The notes: generated from the sequence alone by a model not told the origin. A stretch of DNA of 12,120 nucleotides from Gammaproteobacteria bacterium (GCA_027297825.1 JAPUHH010000232.1:1-12120), one strand, 5' to 3'. Shown: positions 1-7,074, counted from the first letter of the stretch. Numbers and translations are program-made.

Positions 1-1128
1 GAGTATTTAATGACGCAACAAAAAGAAGCCATGGCAAAAGCCATACGCGCTGAAGAAAAAGCGGATGAGGCTACTGAGATTGCCATTGCCACAGCCGAAG
101 TTGTTGAAGACAGCCCGTTAGATGCCTTCGAAGGTATTTCATTAGGTGGTTACGGTGAAGTGCACTACAACAACCTGGATGCAGATGATAGCGAGCGAGA
201 TGTCAAAGAAGCCGACCTGCATCGCTATGTAGTGTTCTTAGATAAACAGTTTACAGATGATCTTCGTTTTGTATCGGAATTTGAAATTGAACATGGCGGG
301 GTTGAAGCTGATGGCTCACCTTTAGATGGGGAAGTTGAAGTTGAACAAGCCTATATCGAATATGACATCAATAATAATTCTCAAGTACGCGGAGGTGTAT
401 TCTTAGTACCTACAGGAATCATTAATGAAACCCATGAACCCCCAACCTTTTATGGGGTTGAGCGAAATGATGTTGAAAATATTATTATTCCTGCTACGTG
501 GTGGGAAGTTGGATTGGGCGGCACCCATCGCTGGGACAACGGCGTTAGTGCCGACCTCGCAGTTCATACGGGTCTTAACATCCCAAATTCTGGACGTATT
601 CGTAGCGGGAGACAGAAAGCTTCAAATGCAGACGCTAGCGATCTTGCCTATACCGGACGATTAAAGTACACCGGTGTCCAAGGTTTAGAACTTGCGGCAT
701 CAATAAATTACCAAACCGACGCCGGCCAAGATGATGATGCCGACACTGATGTAATTGAAGAAGCTATTCTTTATTCATTCCATGGTGCTTATAATCGCGG
801 GCCATTTAGTTTGCGTGCACTGTACGCGCAATGGGACATCGATGGTGATATTAAAGTCGCAGCAGGCGATCCCGATGATCAGTTTGGCTGGTATGTTGAA
901 CCTAGCTACAAACCATTTGATTGGTTAGGCTTGTATACACGTTATGAGGAAGTGGAAGGTCAACGTGCTCAAGATCAATTCAGCCAGTGGGAAGTCGGCT
1001 TCAATTGGTGGCCAAATGAGGATGTAGTGGTAAAATTTGATTACCGTGATCGTTCACATGATCCTGAAGCAAAGGCACAAGGCCGCGACTTTGACGGCAT
1101 TGACTTAGGCATTGGCTATATGTTCTGA
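1..1128 (+). CDS. Porin-like outer-membrane beta-barrel protein (5' partial)
   Basis: The reading frame is open to the left edge: codons for E-Y-L precede the ATG at 10 with no stop, so this ATG is probably internal and the true start and signal peptide lie outside the window. The visible part has about 35 charged, Ala/Glu-rich residues, likely a periplasmic coiled-coil, then from about residue 43 (GISLGGYGEV, counted from the ATG) alternating polar/aromatic strands typical of a transmembrane barrel. It ends in GIGYMF; a C-terminal aromatic residue is the usual recognition signal for the Bam machinery. Acidic, Asp-rich loops are prominent. The overall pattern resembles the phosphate-selective porin O/P type, but substrate cannot be read from sequence. 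It is followed by its own terminator, so it is probably not obligatorily co-transcribed with the flavoprotein gene downstream. Barrel assignment is secure; the family name is less so. Confidence 0.78.
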   Translation, partial: EYLMTQQKEAMAKAIRAEEKADEATEIAIATAEVVEDSPLDAFEGISLGGYGEVHYNNLDADDSERDVKEADLHRYVVFLDKQFTDDLRFVSEFEIEHGGVEADGSPLDGEVEVEQAYIEYDINNNSQVRGGVFLVPTGIINETHEPPTFYGVERNDVENIIIPATWWEVGLGGTHRWDNGVSADLAVHTGLNIPNSGRIRSGRQKASNADASDLAYTGRLKYTGVQGLELAASINYQTDAGQDDDADTDVIEEAILYSFHGAYNRGPFSLRALYAQWDIDGDIKVAAGDPDDQFGWYVEPSYKPFDWLGLYTRYEEVEGQRAQDQFSQWEVGFNWWPNEDVVVKFDYRDRSHDPEAKAQGRDFDGIDLGIGYMF

Positions 1129-1153
1129 CACAGGCCTCATAACCATATATATC

Positions 1154-1190
1154 AGCCCGCATTAGCTATTTACTAATGTGGGCTTATTAG
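1154..1190 (+). terminator. Rho-independent terminator after the porin gene
   Basis: A 12-base-pair stem (1154-1165 paired with 1173-1184) with a 7-base loop; the only irregularity is one G-T pair. It starts 25 bases after the porin stop. The T-rich tail is short and interrupted (TTATTAG), so termination may be incomplete. It separates the porin from the FMN-binding gene. Confidence 0.75.
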
Positions 1191-1250
1191 TCTCTATCAC
1201 TAGCCAGTTTATTAGTTATCATTACAATACAAAGAAATTAAGAAAAGAAC

Positions 1251-1766
1251 ATGAAAAGGATTTTTGCTGTCTCCATCCTCATTGGCATGCTAAGTACACT
1301 TCAAGCGGAAGAGATATATCAGTCGCCCGAAAAGTTCTTAAATAACGCATTTGGCAATACGCCTGAAGCCAAGCGCCTTATTTTATCAGGTGAACTTGCT
1401 AAAGAAGTTAAAAGCATCCTTGGGCATCGTTATAAAAAAATACGCGTGCCTTACTGGAAAGCAGGCTGTCGAACCGCGTGGATATTAGAAGAAATTGGAA
1501 AAGAACACCCCATTACTACTGGATTTGTAGTGAATTCACAGGGCCTAGAAAAAGTAAAAGTTTTAATCTTTCGAGAAAGTCGTGGCTGGGAAGTGAAACA
1601 TGAGTTTTTCACCAAGCAGTTTACCAACGCTAAATTAACTAAAGATAAAAAATTAGACAAACACATTGACAATATCTCTGGCGCAACGTTATCGGTACGG
1701 GCAGTAACTGATATCTCTAAAATAGCCTTACTACTACATGGTCATGTAACCGAAGAATCTTGCTAG
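1251..1766 (+). CDS. Secreted FMN-binding domain protein, predicted to be covalently flavinylated
   Basis: The 171-residue product starts with a Sec-type signal peptide (basic MKR, hydrophobic core, likely cleavage after about residue 19 in LQAEE). The C-terminal half is an FMN_bind domain: a GWEV strand near 112-115 and the motif DNISGAT at 140-146, followed by LSVRAVTD. This matches the D-x-x-(S/T)-G-A-T site where the transferase ApbE attaches FMN by a phosphoester bond to the last Thr, here T146. The domain is known from RnfG and NqrC, but this protein has no N-terminal anchor helix of their kind and stands beside a PepSY-type membrane protein, so it is probably a periplasmic electron carrier. 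The Cys at 73 and the C-terminal Cys 171 are unexplained. No apbE gene is in the window. The ribosome binding site is weak and A-rich. It is 12 bases from the next gene, suggesting co-transcription. Confidence 0.85.
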   Translation: MKRIFAVSILIGMLSTLQAEEIYQSPEKFLNNAFGNTPEAKRLILSGELAKEVKSILGHRYKKIRVPYWKAGCRTAWILEEIGKEHPITTGFVVNSQGLEKVKVLIFRESRGWEVKHEFFTKQFTNAKLTKDKKLDKHIDNISGATLSVRAVTDISKIALLLHGHVTEESC

Positions 1767-1778
1767 ACTCTTGCGCCT

Positions 1779-2495
1779 ATGGCTATAAAACTATTTATAT
1801 GGCATCGCAGAATCGGATTAGTGGCCGCACTATTTATCGTTTTTTTAGTAGCCACCGGTATCGCACTGCAACATAGTGATGATCTTAAGCTGCCGACAAA
1901 TTATTTATCTAATGCCTGGCTACTTGAATATTATGGCATCAAACCAAACCCCATCACTACTTATCAACTAGGCAACCAAACCGTTTCGCATGCCGGAGAA
2001 ACTATTTATCTTTCTGGCAAACCCATAGACACCCATGCAACTGATCTGCATGGAGCGATCACGATTACCGATGAAATAATTATTGCTACTTCGAACTCGA
2101 TCCTCATTTGTGATCATGCTGGCTCAATCATTGATGAAATAACAAAGCAAGATGGCTTACAAGAAGTTCCTCTTGGCATTGCTATTTCAAATCAAGGCAC
2201 CGCGGTGATTCGAGGCGTGAATACTTATTGGGAAGGAAATCAACATCTAACAAATTGGAATGAGTTCAAAGGCCCACACCCAAAATGGGTTGCGCCTTCA
2301 ATCACCTTGCCGACGCTAAAACATGTAATTGAAACGCATGACATGAGCCAACAAATCAGTCTTGAGAGATTTATGCTCGACGCACATAGTGGACGATTCT
2401 TTGGGAAATACGGTGCATACGTAATAGATGCAGCTGCAATTTTATTGCTGACACTTGCCATTACAGGCATCTGGCTATGGGCTACACGTCGCTAG
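1779..2495 (+). CDS. PepSY-associated transmembrane protein (small, two-helix)
   Basis: A 238-residue inner-membrane protein with one helix near each end: about 11-30 and about 214-235 (ending TGIWLW, then ATRR). The N-terminal HRRIG just before helix 1 and the C-terminal LDAHSGRFFGKYG before helix 2 are the hallmarks of PepSY-associated TM proteins, where conserved histidines next to the helices (here H9, H32, H203) are candidate haem ligands. The roughly 180 residues in between should be periplasmic. Larger relatives carry four helices and act in iron or siderophore reduction; this is a reduced version. It lies 12 bases after the FMN-binding gene, so the pair probably moves electrons across the inner membrane to the flavin. 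The translation signal is poor, consistent with coupling to the upstream gene. It converges on rppH with 12 bases between stops. Electron donor and acceptor are unknown. Confidence 0.75.
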   Translation: MAIKLFIWHRRIGLVAALFIVFLVATGIALQHSDDLKLPTNYLSNAWLLEYYGIKPNPITTYQLGNQTVSHAGETIYLSGKPIDTHATDLHGAITITDEIIIATSNSILICDHAGSIIDEITKQDGLQEVPLGIAISNQGTAVIRGVNTYWEGNQHLTNWNEFKGPHPKWVAPSITLPTLKHVIETHDMSQQISLERFMLDAHSGRFFGKYGAYVIDAAAILLLTLAITGIWLWATRR

Positions 2496-2507
2496 ATCTA
2501 GTGCGCA

Positions 2508-2999
2508 TTAAGCGAATACTAAAGGCTCAAACTCTTTCAATGCACACTCATAAACACTGCGTTTAAAAAACACAACTTCTCGCAATGGATGCCAATAGTC
2601 TACCCAACGCCAACCATCAAACTCTGGATGCTTTGAGTGGTTTAACTGAATATGACTCTCATCAGTTTTAAGCTTAAGCAAAAACCAACGCTGCTTTTGA
2701 CCGATACACTTAGGCATCGTATTCTTACGAATTAATTGTTTTGGCAAGCGATAACGCAACCATTTTCTTGAACTGGCAACGATGTCAACATGACTTTCCT
2801 TTAAGCCAGTTTCTTCTTGCAATTCGCGAAACAGTGCTTGCTCAATCGTTTCATCTTGTTGCACACCACCTTGAGGAAACTGCCAAGCGTCTTGCCCGCT
2901 GCGCTTACACCAAATAACATTATGCGAATCATTGATTACAATAATGCCAACATTTTCACGATAACCAGCTGAATCAATGATTTGTTGTTTACTATCCAT
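2508..2999 (-). CDS. rppH: RNA pyrophosphohydrolase RppH (Nudix)
   Basis: RppH removes pyrophosphate from the 5' triphosphate end of mRNA, starting RNase E-dependent decay. With the start chosen here the protein is 163 residues. IIDSAGYRENVGI at 7-19 matches the family N-terminus. The Nudix box runs from G44 to L66 with every key residue present (G44, E50, R58, E59, E62, E63, G65), E59, E62 and E63 being the metal-binding part. The C-terminal stretch around 126-150 (EFDGWRWVDYW, then PLREVVFFKR) is characteristic of RppH rather than other Nudix proteins. The ATG at 2999 is preferred because GGAG at 3008-3011 sits 8 bases upstream; an ATG at 3005 is too close to it. A TTG at 3047 with its own GGAG (3055-3058) would add 16 residues and cannot be excluded. 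The gene is divergent from a HAD phosphatase gene. Confidence 0.92.
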   Translation of the reverse strand: MDSKQQIIDSAGYRENVGIIVINDSHNVIWCKRSGQDAWQFPQGGVQQDETIEQALFRELQEETGLKESHVDIVASSRKWLRYRLPKQLIRKNTMPKCIGQKQRWFLLKLKTDESHIQLNHSKHPEFDGWRWVDYWHPLREVVFFKRSVYECALKEFEPLVFA

Positions 3000-3073
3000 T
3001 ACCATTACTCCAGGCTCTATTGTTCCACATGATTCCCCTTTCAGCAATTTGCTACTCCTAGAGAAAATGGGTA

Positions 3074-3100
3074 ATCATATACAATTCAAACACTTAACAA
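3074..3100 (-). promoter_or_regulatory. Candidate sigma-70 promoter for rppH
   Basis: On the minus strand TTGTTA (3095-3100) is followed after 15 bases by TATGAT (3074-3079), a 5/6 match to the -10 consensus. The short spacer makes it tentative. It lies in the 144-base divergent gap between rppH and the HAD phosphatase gene. Transcription would start near 3067, upstream of both possible rppH starts. Confidence 0.3.
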
Positions 3101-3143
3101 GCAAACAATTTTAGGTCGACTCACTTTTATTTAAGGCACTCTT

Positions 3144-3797
3144 ATGGCATTAGCATTATTTGATCTAGATGGAACCCTAATAGCGGGCGATAGTGATTAC
3201 GAATGGGGTTGCTATTTGGTTTCAATCGGCAAGGTCGATGGCGAAGCTTATGCTAAAAAGAATGAGCGCTTTTATAAAGAATATGTTAAGGGAGAACTCG
3301 ATATTTACGAGTTTCTAAATTTTTCTTTTAAACCGCTAGCGGAAAACTCTTACGAGGAACTGTGCCAGTGGCGTGATGAATACCTCCATTCACGCATCAA
3401 ACCAATTATTAAAGCCAAAGCTAGTGAGCTTATTGAAAAACATCGAAGCGCAGGGGACCATTTAGCCCTCATCACTGCCACAAGCAATTTTATCACGGAA
3501 CCCATAAAAGATATGTTGAATCTTGAAACTCTGATTGCAACCGAACCAGAAATTTCAAATGGTAACTTCACTGGTAATGTCAAAGGTACGCCTTGCTTTG
3601 GATCTGGAAAAGTTACAAGAATAAAGCAGTGGATAAATACGACTGCATACACCCTTGAAGGAAGTTATTTTTATTCCGACTCACATAATGATATTCCACT
3701 TTTGGAATTAGTCGACCACCCTACTGCAGTCGATGCAGATGCAGCGTTAACTACACATGCAATCAAAAATAACTGGAGCCGTTTAAGTCTAAAATAA
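3144..3797 (+). CDS. HAD-IB family phosphatase (SerB-like)
   Basis: A 217-residue cytoplasmic HAD hydrolase with all four motifs: DLDGT at 7-11 (D7 nucleophile, D9 acid/base), TAT at 111-113, K156, and the acidic motif SDSHNDIP at 178-185 (D179, D183 for Mg2+). The helical cap between motifs I and II, residues about 15-85, fits subclass IB, which includes phosphoserine phosphatase and SerB-like histidinol-phosphate phosphatases. A good ribosome binding site (AAGG at 3133-3136) precedes the ATG by 7 bases. Divergence from rppH is a conserved neighbourhood in Pseudomonas-type genomes; the Pseudomonas counterpart has, from memory, been linked to histidinol-phosphate dephosphorylation, so that is a candidate activity. 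It ends 8 bases from the oppositely oriented kinase gene, with no visible terminator between. Family is certain, substrate is not. Confidence 0.85.
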   Translation: MALALFDLDGTLIAGDSDYEWGCYLVSIGKVDGEAYAKKNERFYKEYVKGELDIYEFLNFSFKPLAENSYEELCQWRDEYLHSRIKPIIKAKASELIEKHRSAGDHLALITATSNFITEPIKDMLNLETLIATEPEISNGNFTGNVKGTPCFGSGKVTRIKQWINTTAYTLEGSYFYSDSHNDIPLLELVDHPTAVDADAALTTHAIKNNWSRLSLK

Positions 3798-3805
3798 TTA
3801 ATATT

Positions 3806-4738
3806 TTAGAACGTATCGCCATACACTTGTTTATACCGATCCTTAAACTCTGCTAATGTGAAGCTGTGGTTTTGTGTGCCATCATGTTCAATTTTAATGG
3901 CGCCCATTAAAGCGGCTATTCGCCCGGTTACCTCCCAATCCAAATTATTCATCAGTCCATAAAGTAAACCACCACGATAAGCATCGCCACAGCCGGTTGG
4001 ATCTTGAACTGCGCTTGCTTTAACAACTGGAATATCAATCGATTGACCTTTAACGTGGATAATTGAACCTTCGCCACCGCGCGTAACGATCGCAGCTTCA
4101 ACACGTTTTGCAATCTGTTCAATCGTTAAACCAGTTCGCTCTTGCAATAATTGCGACTCATAGTCATTGACACACACATAGCTAGCTTGTTCGATGAACG
4201 CAAGCAACTCTTCACCATTGAACATCGGCAAACCCTGACCTGGATCAAAAATAAACGGTATGCCAGCTTGCGCGCATTGCTGTGCATGCTGCTGCATACC
4301 ATCTTTACCATCAGGAGAAATAATAGCTAGAGAGATGCCAGCTTGTGTTGGCACTTCGGTTTGGTGTGAGCCATTCATGGCTCCAGGATGAAAAGTCGTA
4401 ATTTGATTATTATCAAGGTCGGTGGTGATAAATGCCTGTGCAGTATATTCACTGTCTAACTTCTTAATGTATCTTTGATCTAATCCACATTCATCCATCC
4501 AATTCGCATAAGGATCAAAGTCTCGTCCAGCCGTGCCCATAGCATAGCCGTCACCACCTAACAAATGTAAGTTGTAGGCAATATTACCTGCACAACCGCC
4601 AAATTCTCTGCGCATTTGTGGCACCATGAAACAGACATTAAGAATGTGCACCTTCTCCGGCAAGATATGCTCTTTAAATCGATCCGGAAAAACCATAATG
4701 GTATCGTACGCAAGTGAACCACAAATCAATGCTGACAT
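3806..4738 (-). CDS. PfkB-family carbohydrate/nucleoside kinase (adenosine kinase-like)
   Basis: A 310-residue ribokinase-fold kinase that should phosphorylate a sugar or nucleoside hydroxyl with ATP. The substrate-side glycine motif is GGCAGN at 47-52, and the second PfkB signature is DPTGCGDAYRGG at 246-257, with D252 as catalytic base and GCG forming the anion hole. Length is normal for the family. The N-terminal GSLAYDTI and the motif GGCAGNIAYNL resemble the bacterial proteins often annotated as adenosine kinase, but specificity is not fixed by these motifs. The start is firm: AAGGA (4747-4751) lies 8 bases upstream of the ATG. The gene is divergent from a class II aldolase gene across about 120 bases, which raises a sugar-phosphate salvage role as an alternative to purine salvage. 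Confidence 0.82.
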   Translation of the reverse strand: MSALICGSLAYDTIMVFPDRFKEHILPEKVHILNVCFMVPQMRREFGGCAGNIAYNLHLLGGDGYAMGTAGRDFDPYANWMDECGLDQRYIKKLDSEYTAQAFITTDLDNNQITTFHPGAMNGSHQTEVPTQAGISLAIISPDGKDGMQQHAQQCAQAGIPFIFDPGQGLPMFNGEELLAFIEQASYVCVNDYESQLLQERTGLTIEQIAKRVEAAIVTRGGEGSIIHVKGQSIDIPVVKASAVQDPTGCGDAYRGGLLYGLMNNLDWEVTGRIAALMGAIKIEHDGTQNHSFTLAEFKDRYKQVYGDTF

Positions 4739-4754
4739 CTTATTCGTCCTTTAA

Positions 4755-4783
4755 TTGAAAATTATTGAGTTACTGTTTAAACT
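4755..4783 (+). promoter_or_regulatory. Candidate sigma-70 promoter for the aldolase gene
   Basis: TTGAAA (4755-4760, 5/6 match to the -35 box), a 17-base spacer and TAAACT (4778-4783, 4/6 match to the -10 box). The region is A/T-rich, so a chance match is possible. If real, transcription begins near 4790, downstream of the TTG at 4765, and so favours the ATG at 4858 as the aldolase start. Confidence 0.3.
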
Positions 4784-4857
4784 TTTCACAGAATATACAA
4801 GACATTCACGCTAGAATATCAGCTTCTATAGATACAAAACAAAGTGCTATTCGCTCT

Positions 4858-5418
4858 ATGTCTCAAAAAGATGAACTAGTTCGCTATTATTCGTGGCTTC
4901 GAAAATACGGCTATAACGACTCTCATAGTGGCAATGCATCCATACGCGAAAAAAATAAAATATGGATCACCCCATCCGGCGCATGCGCAGATACATTACA
5001 TGCAGATGATTTAATTGCCTGCGACCTAAATGGATCAATTGGCGAGAATGCCTCCTTTGATGCAAAACTGCATATTGAGGTATACAAGAAAAACTCTAGC
5101 GCACAAGCTGTACTACATAGTCACGGCCCGCATACCATTGCGCTGACCATGAATGGTGAAGATTTTGTCCCGGATGATTTTGAAGGCAACCTATATTTCC
5201 CCACGGTACCCGTGCACACCATTGCCTTTGATGACTACTCTGAACAATCGCCGCAGCTGGTTGCCAACACCTTAAGTAAAACATGTATTACAGTGGTTCG
5301 TGGTCATGGGGTGTATGCTTGTGCCGAATCACTAAATCTTACTTATAAATGGACATGCTCACTGGAGCATTCCGCAAAAATTGCCTATTTAACCAAGCAA
5401 CTTAATCAATCTAGATAA
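4858..5418 (+). CDS. Class II aldolase/adducin family protein
   Basis: A 186-residue Zn-dependent aldolase-type protein. SGNASIR at 24-30 and ITPSG at 37-41 are the phosphate-binding elements of the fuculose-phosphate aldolase family; E74 (in LHIEVY) is the expected catalytic acid; H87 and H89 (HSHGPH) and H150 (RGHG) are the expected zinc ligands. Family members cleave sugar-1-phosphates into dihydroxyacetone phosphate and an aldehyde, or act as epimerases. The ATG at 4858 is chosen because the protein then begins just before the first family helix. The frame is open upstream to a TTG at 4765, which would add 31 residues unlike the family; neither start has a clear ribosome binding site. The divergent PfkB kinase could supply the phosphorylated substrate, but this is inference. 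The stop abuts the rubredoxin stop on the other strand. Confidence 0.8.
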   Translation: MSQKDELVRYYSWLRKYGYNDSHSGNASIREKNKIWITPSGACADTLHADDLIACDLNGSIGENASFDAKLHIEVYKKNSSAQAVLHSHGPHTIALTMNGEDFVPDDFEGNLYFPTVPVHTIAFDDYSEQSPQLVANTLSKTCITVVRGHGVYACAESLNLTYKWTCSLEHSAKIAYLTKQLNQSR

Positions 5419-5589
5419 TTACACCTCTATCATTTGAAAATCATCTTTCATCGCTCCGCACTCTGGACATTTCCAGCTTAAAGAGATGTCTTCCCAGCGC
5501 GTTCCAGGCGCTAATCCTTCCTCTGGCGCACCTTTGGCTTCATCATAGATCCAGCCACATATCACGCACATATATGTTTTATACTGCAT
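5419..5589 (-). CDS. Rubredoxin
   Basis: A 56-residue protein with the standard rubredoxin pattern: CVICG at 8-12 and CPECGA at 41-46, so C8, C11, C41 and C44 bind a single iron. The aromatic and acidic residues between (WIYDEAKG at 13-20, GTRWEDI at 29-35) are also conserved; in these proteins the length is usually 52-60. Rubredoxin is a one-electron carrier in the cytoplasm, serving alkane hydroxylases, peroxide/superoxide reductases or nitric-oxide detoxification, depending on the organism. No partner reductase is in this window. It converges on the aldolase with directly adjacent stops and is divergent from thiD with 28 bases between starts, so any promoter must overlap one of the coding regions. 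The gene is shorter than many ORF cut-offs and easily missed. Confidence 0.95.
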   Translation of the reverse strand: MQYKTYMCVICGWIYDEAKGAPEEGLAPGTRWEDISLSWKCPECGAMKDDFQMIEV

Positions 5590-5617
5590 AAATGGCTCTT
5601 ATTTACTTATTGTTTGC

Positions 5618-6412
5618 ATGAATTCTTCTGAAACGATTCCAATCGTAATGGCTATGTCAGGGGCAGATCCTACTGGCGGGGCTGGCATTCAAGCTGATAT
5701 TGAGACAATTGCCAGCTTGGGTTGCCATGCTGCTCCTATTATTACATCGATCACTGCACAAGATACTACCAATGTAGTTGAAACCTCACAAATAAGCGAA
5801 GGCATGATCGTTGAACAAGCGCGCATTGTGTTTGAAGATATGAATATTGCTGCTATTAAAATTGGACTTATCAATAGCGAAAAAACCGCTCGCGCAATTC
5901 ATACCCTGCTCATAGACTATCCCGACATTCCAGTTGTACTAGACCCCATCATTGTCGCAGGGGGTGGTAAAGTCTTAGCGGATGACAGTACCGTAATGGC
6001 GATTCTTTCATTACTGGTTCCGCTCGCGACTGTAGTAACCCCGAATAGCCATGAAGCGAAAAAACTTGCGCCTGAGGCAGACACTTTAGATGCCTGTGCC
6101 ATGGCAATTTTAGAACGTGGCGCACATTATGTGTTGGTTACCGGTAGTCATGAAAATACTCAAGAAATCTGTAATATCTTATATGGAAACAACCGCAAAC
6201 TCGATACACGGACCTGGCCTCGGCTTCCAGACCAATACCATGGCTCGGGCTGTACGCTAGCTTCCTCCATTACAGCCTACCTCGCACATGGACAAGACGT
6301 GGTGTCTGCTAGTCATCAAGCGCAGGATTATACTTGGAAATGTTTGCAAACTGCACGCCAACTTGGACAAGGGCAAAAAATTCCTAACCGTTTTCATTGG
6401 CTCAAACAATAA
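5618..6412 (+). CDS. thiD: Hydroxymethylpyrimidine/phosphomethylpyrimidine kinase ThiD
   Basis: ThiD phosphorylates hydroxymethylpyrimidine twice to give the pyrimidine pyrophosphate used by ThiE. The 264-residue length is usual. SGADPTGGAGIQADIE at 14-29 is the pyrimidine-binding start; the DPTGGAG variant and the following GCHAAPIITSITAQDT resemble the Pseudomonas-type enzyme. VVLDPII at 106-112 and the anion-hole motif GSGCTLAS at 209-216, with catalytic C212, complete the ribokinase-like active site. It is first in a thiD-thiE-hemL run, with 9 bases to thiE. The 28-base gap to the divergent rubredoxin gene leaves no room for a TPP riboswitch in the usual leader position. The ribosome binding site is weak. 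Confidence 0.93.
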   Translation: MNSSETIPIVMAMSGADPTGGAGIQADIETIASLGCHAAPIITSITAQDTTNVVETSQISEGMIVEQARIVFEDMNIAAIKIGLINSEKTARAIHTLLIDYPDIPVVLDPIIVAGGGKVLADDSTVMAILSLLVPLATVVTPNSHEAKKLAPEADTLDACAMAILERGAHYVLVTGSHENTQEICNILYGNNRKLDTRTWPRLPDQYHGSGCTLASSITAYLAHGQDVVSASHQAQDYTWKCLQTARQLGQGQKIPNRFHWLKQ

Positions 6413-6421
6413 TATCTTCTA

Positions 6422-7063
6422 ATGATGCCGGTTCTTAAAGGATTATATGCAATTGTAGACGCTGAATGCATTAGCACAGACAAACTAGTAGACAGGGTTA
6501 TGGAGGTTTTATCAGCAGGTGTGAAAATTCTTCAATACCGAGATAAAATAAACAATCAAGACACCCGTCACACGATCGCTCGAAAATTAAAAGCTCTAAC
6601 AATAAAACATCAAGCCATATTGATTATTAATGATGATGCCTCATTAGCCAAAACCGTCGATGCCGATGGCGTGCATTTAGGCAATAATGACAGCTCAATC
6701 TCTGCAGCAAAAAATTTATTAGGCCCAAATAAAATCATCGGCGCATCTTGCTATAACCGCTTTGAAAATGCCCCCCTAGCGGTCGCAGCAGGTGCTAGCT
6801 ATATTGCATTTGGTAGCTTCTTTAATTCCACAACCAAACCCTGCGCCCCTCGTGCCTGTATTGAGCTCATTACTCGCGCTAAAAAAGAGCTAAATATTCC
6901 AGTGTGCGCAATTGGGGGCATTACAAAAGACAATGTCATGCCATTATTAAATGCAGGGGTCGATATGATTGCAGTAATTAGCGCAATCTTTTCTACGCCT
7001 AACCCTAAACATTCAGTAGATGAATATTTAACGCTATTGCAAAAGTTTGATTTAACTGCGTAA
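6422..7063 (+). CDS. thiE: Thiamine-phosphate synthase ThiE
   Basis: ThiE joins hydroxymethylpyrimidine pyrophosphate and thiazole phosphate to give thiamine phosphate. The 213-residue TIM barrel shows QYRDK at 38-42 (pyrophosphate binding), IINDD at 68-72 (Mg2+), DADGVHLG at 80-87, IGASC at 106-110, AFGSFFNSTTKP at 129-140 and AIGGIT at 163-168 (thiazole phosphate). The position after HLG is Asn where Gln is most common, a minor variant. Two ATGs stand in tandem at 6422 and 6425, so the start could be one residue later. It is 9 bases behind thiD and 44 before hemL, consistent with one transcript. A perfect small palindrome overlaps the stop codon. Confidence 0.93.
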   Translation: MMPVLKGLYAIVDAECISTDKLVDRVMEVLSAGVKILQYRDKINNQDTRHTIARKLKALTIKHQAILIINDDASLAKTVDADGVHLGNNDSSISAAKNLLGPNKIIGASCYNRFENAPLAVAAGASYIAFGSFFNSTTKPCAPRACIELITRAKKELNIPVCAIGGITKDNVMPLLNAGVDMIAVISAIFSTPNPKHSVDEYLTLLQKFDLTA

Positions 7064-7074
7064 CTTTAGTTACG
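7059..7074. repeat. Short perfect inverted repeat over the thiE stop
   Basis: A 7-base stem (7059-7065 and 7068-7074, arm CGTAACT) with a two-base TT centre, spanning the thiE stop codon. There is no T tract after it, so it is not a normal terminator. With such a small loop it would more likely be a protein-binding palindrome or a processing hairpin than a stable RNA stem, or have no function. Confidence 0.4.

Noticed and set aside
425..664. Plus-strand open frame inside the porin gene.
   Set aside because: It is fully nested in another frame of a well-supported gene and has no family features.
1195..1250. TACAAT at 1223-1228 as a -10 box for the FMN-binding gene.
   Set aside because: No acceptable -35 box at 15-19 bases upstream, so a promoter is not claimed even though one is likely in this region.
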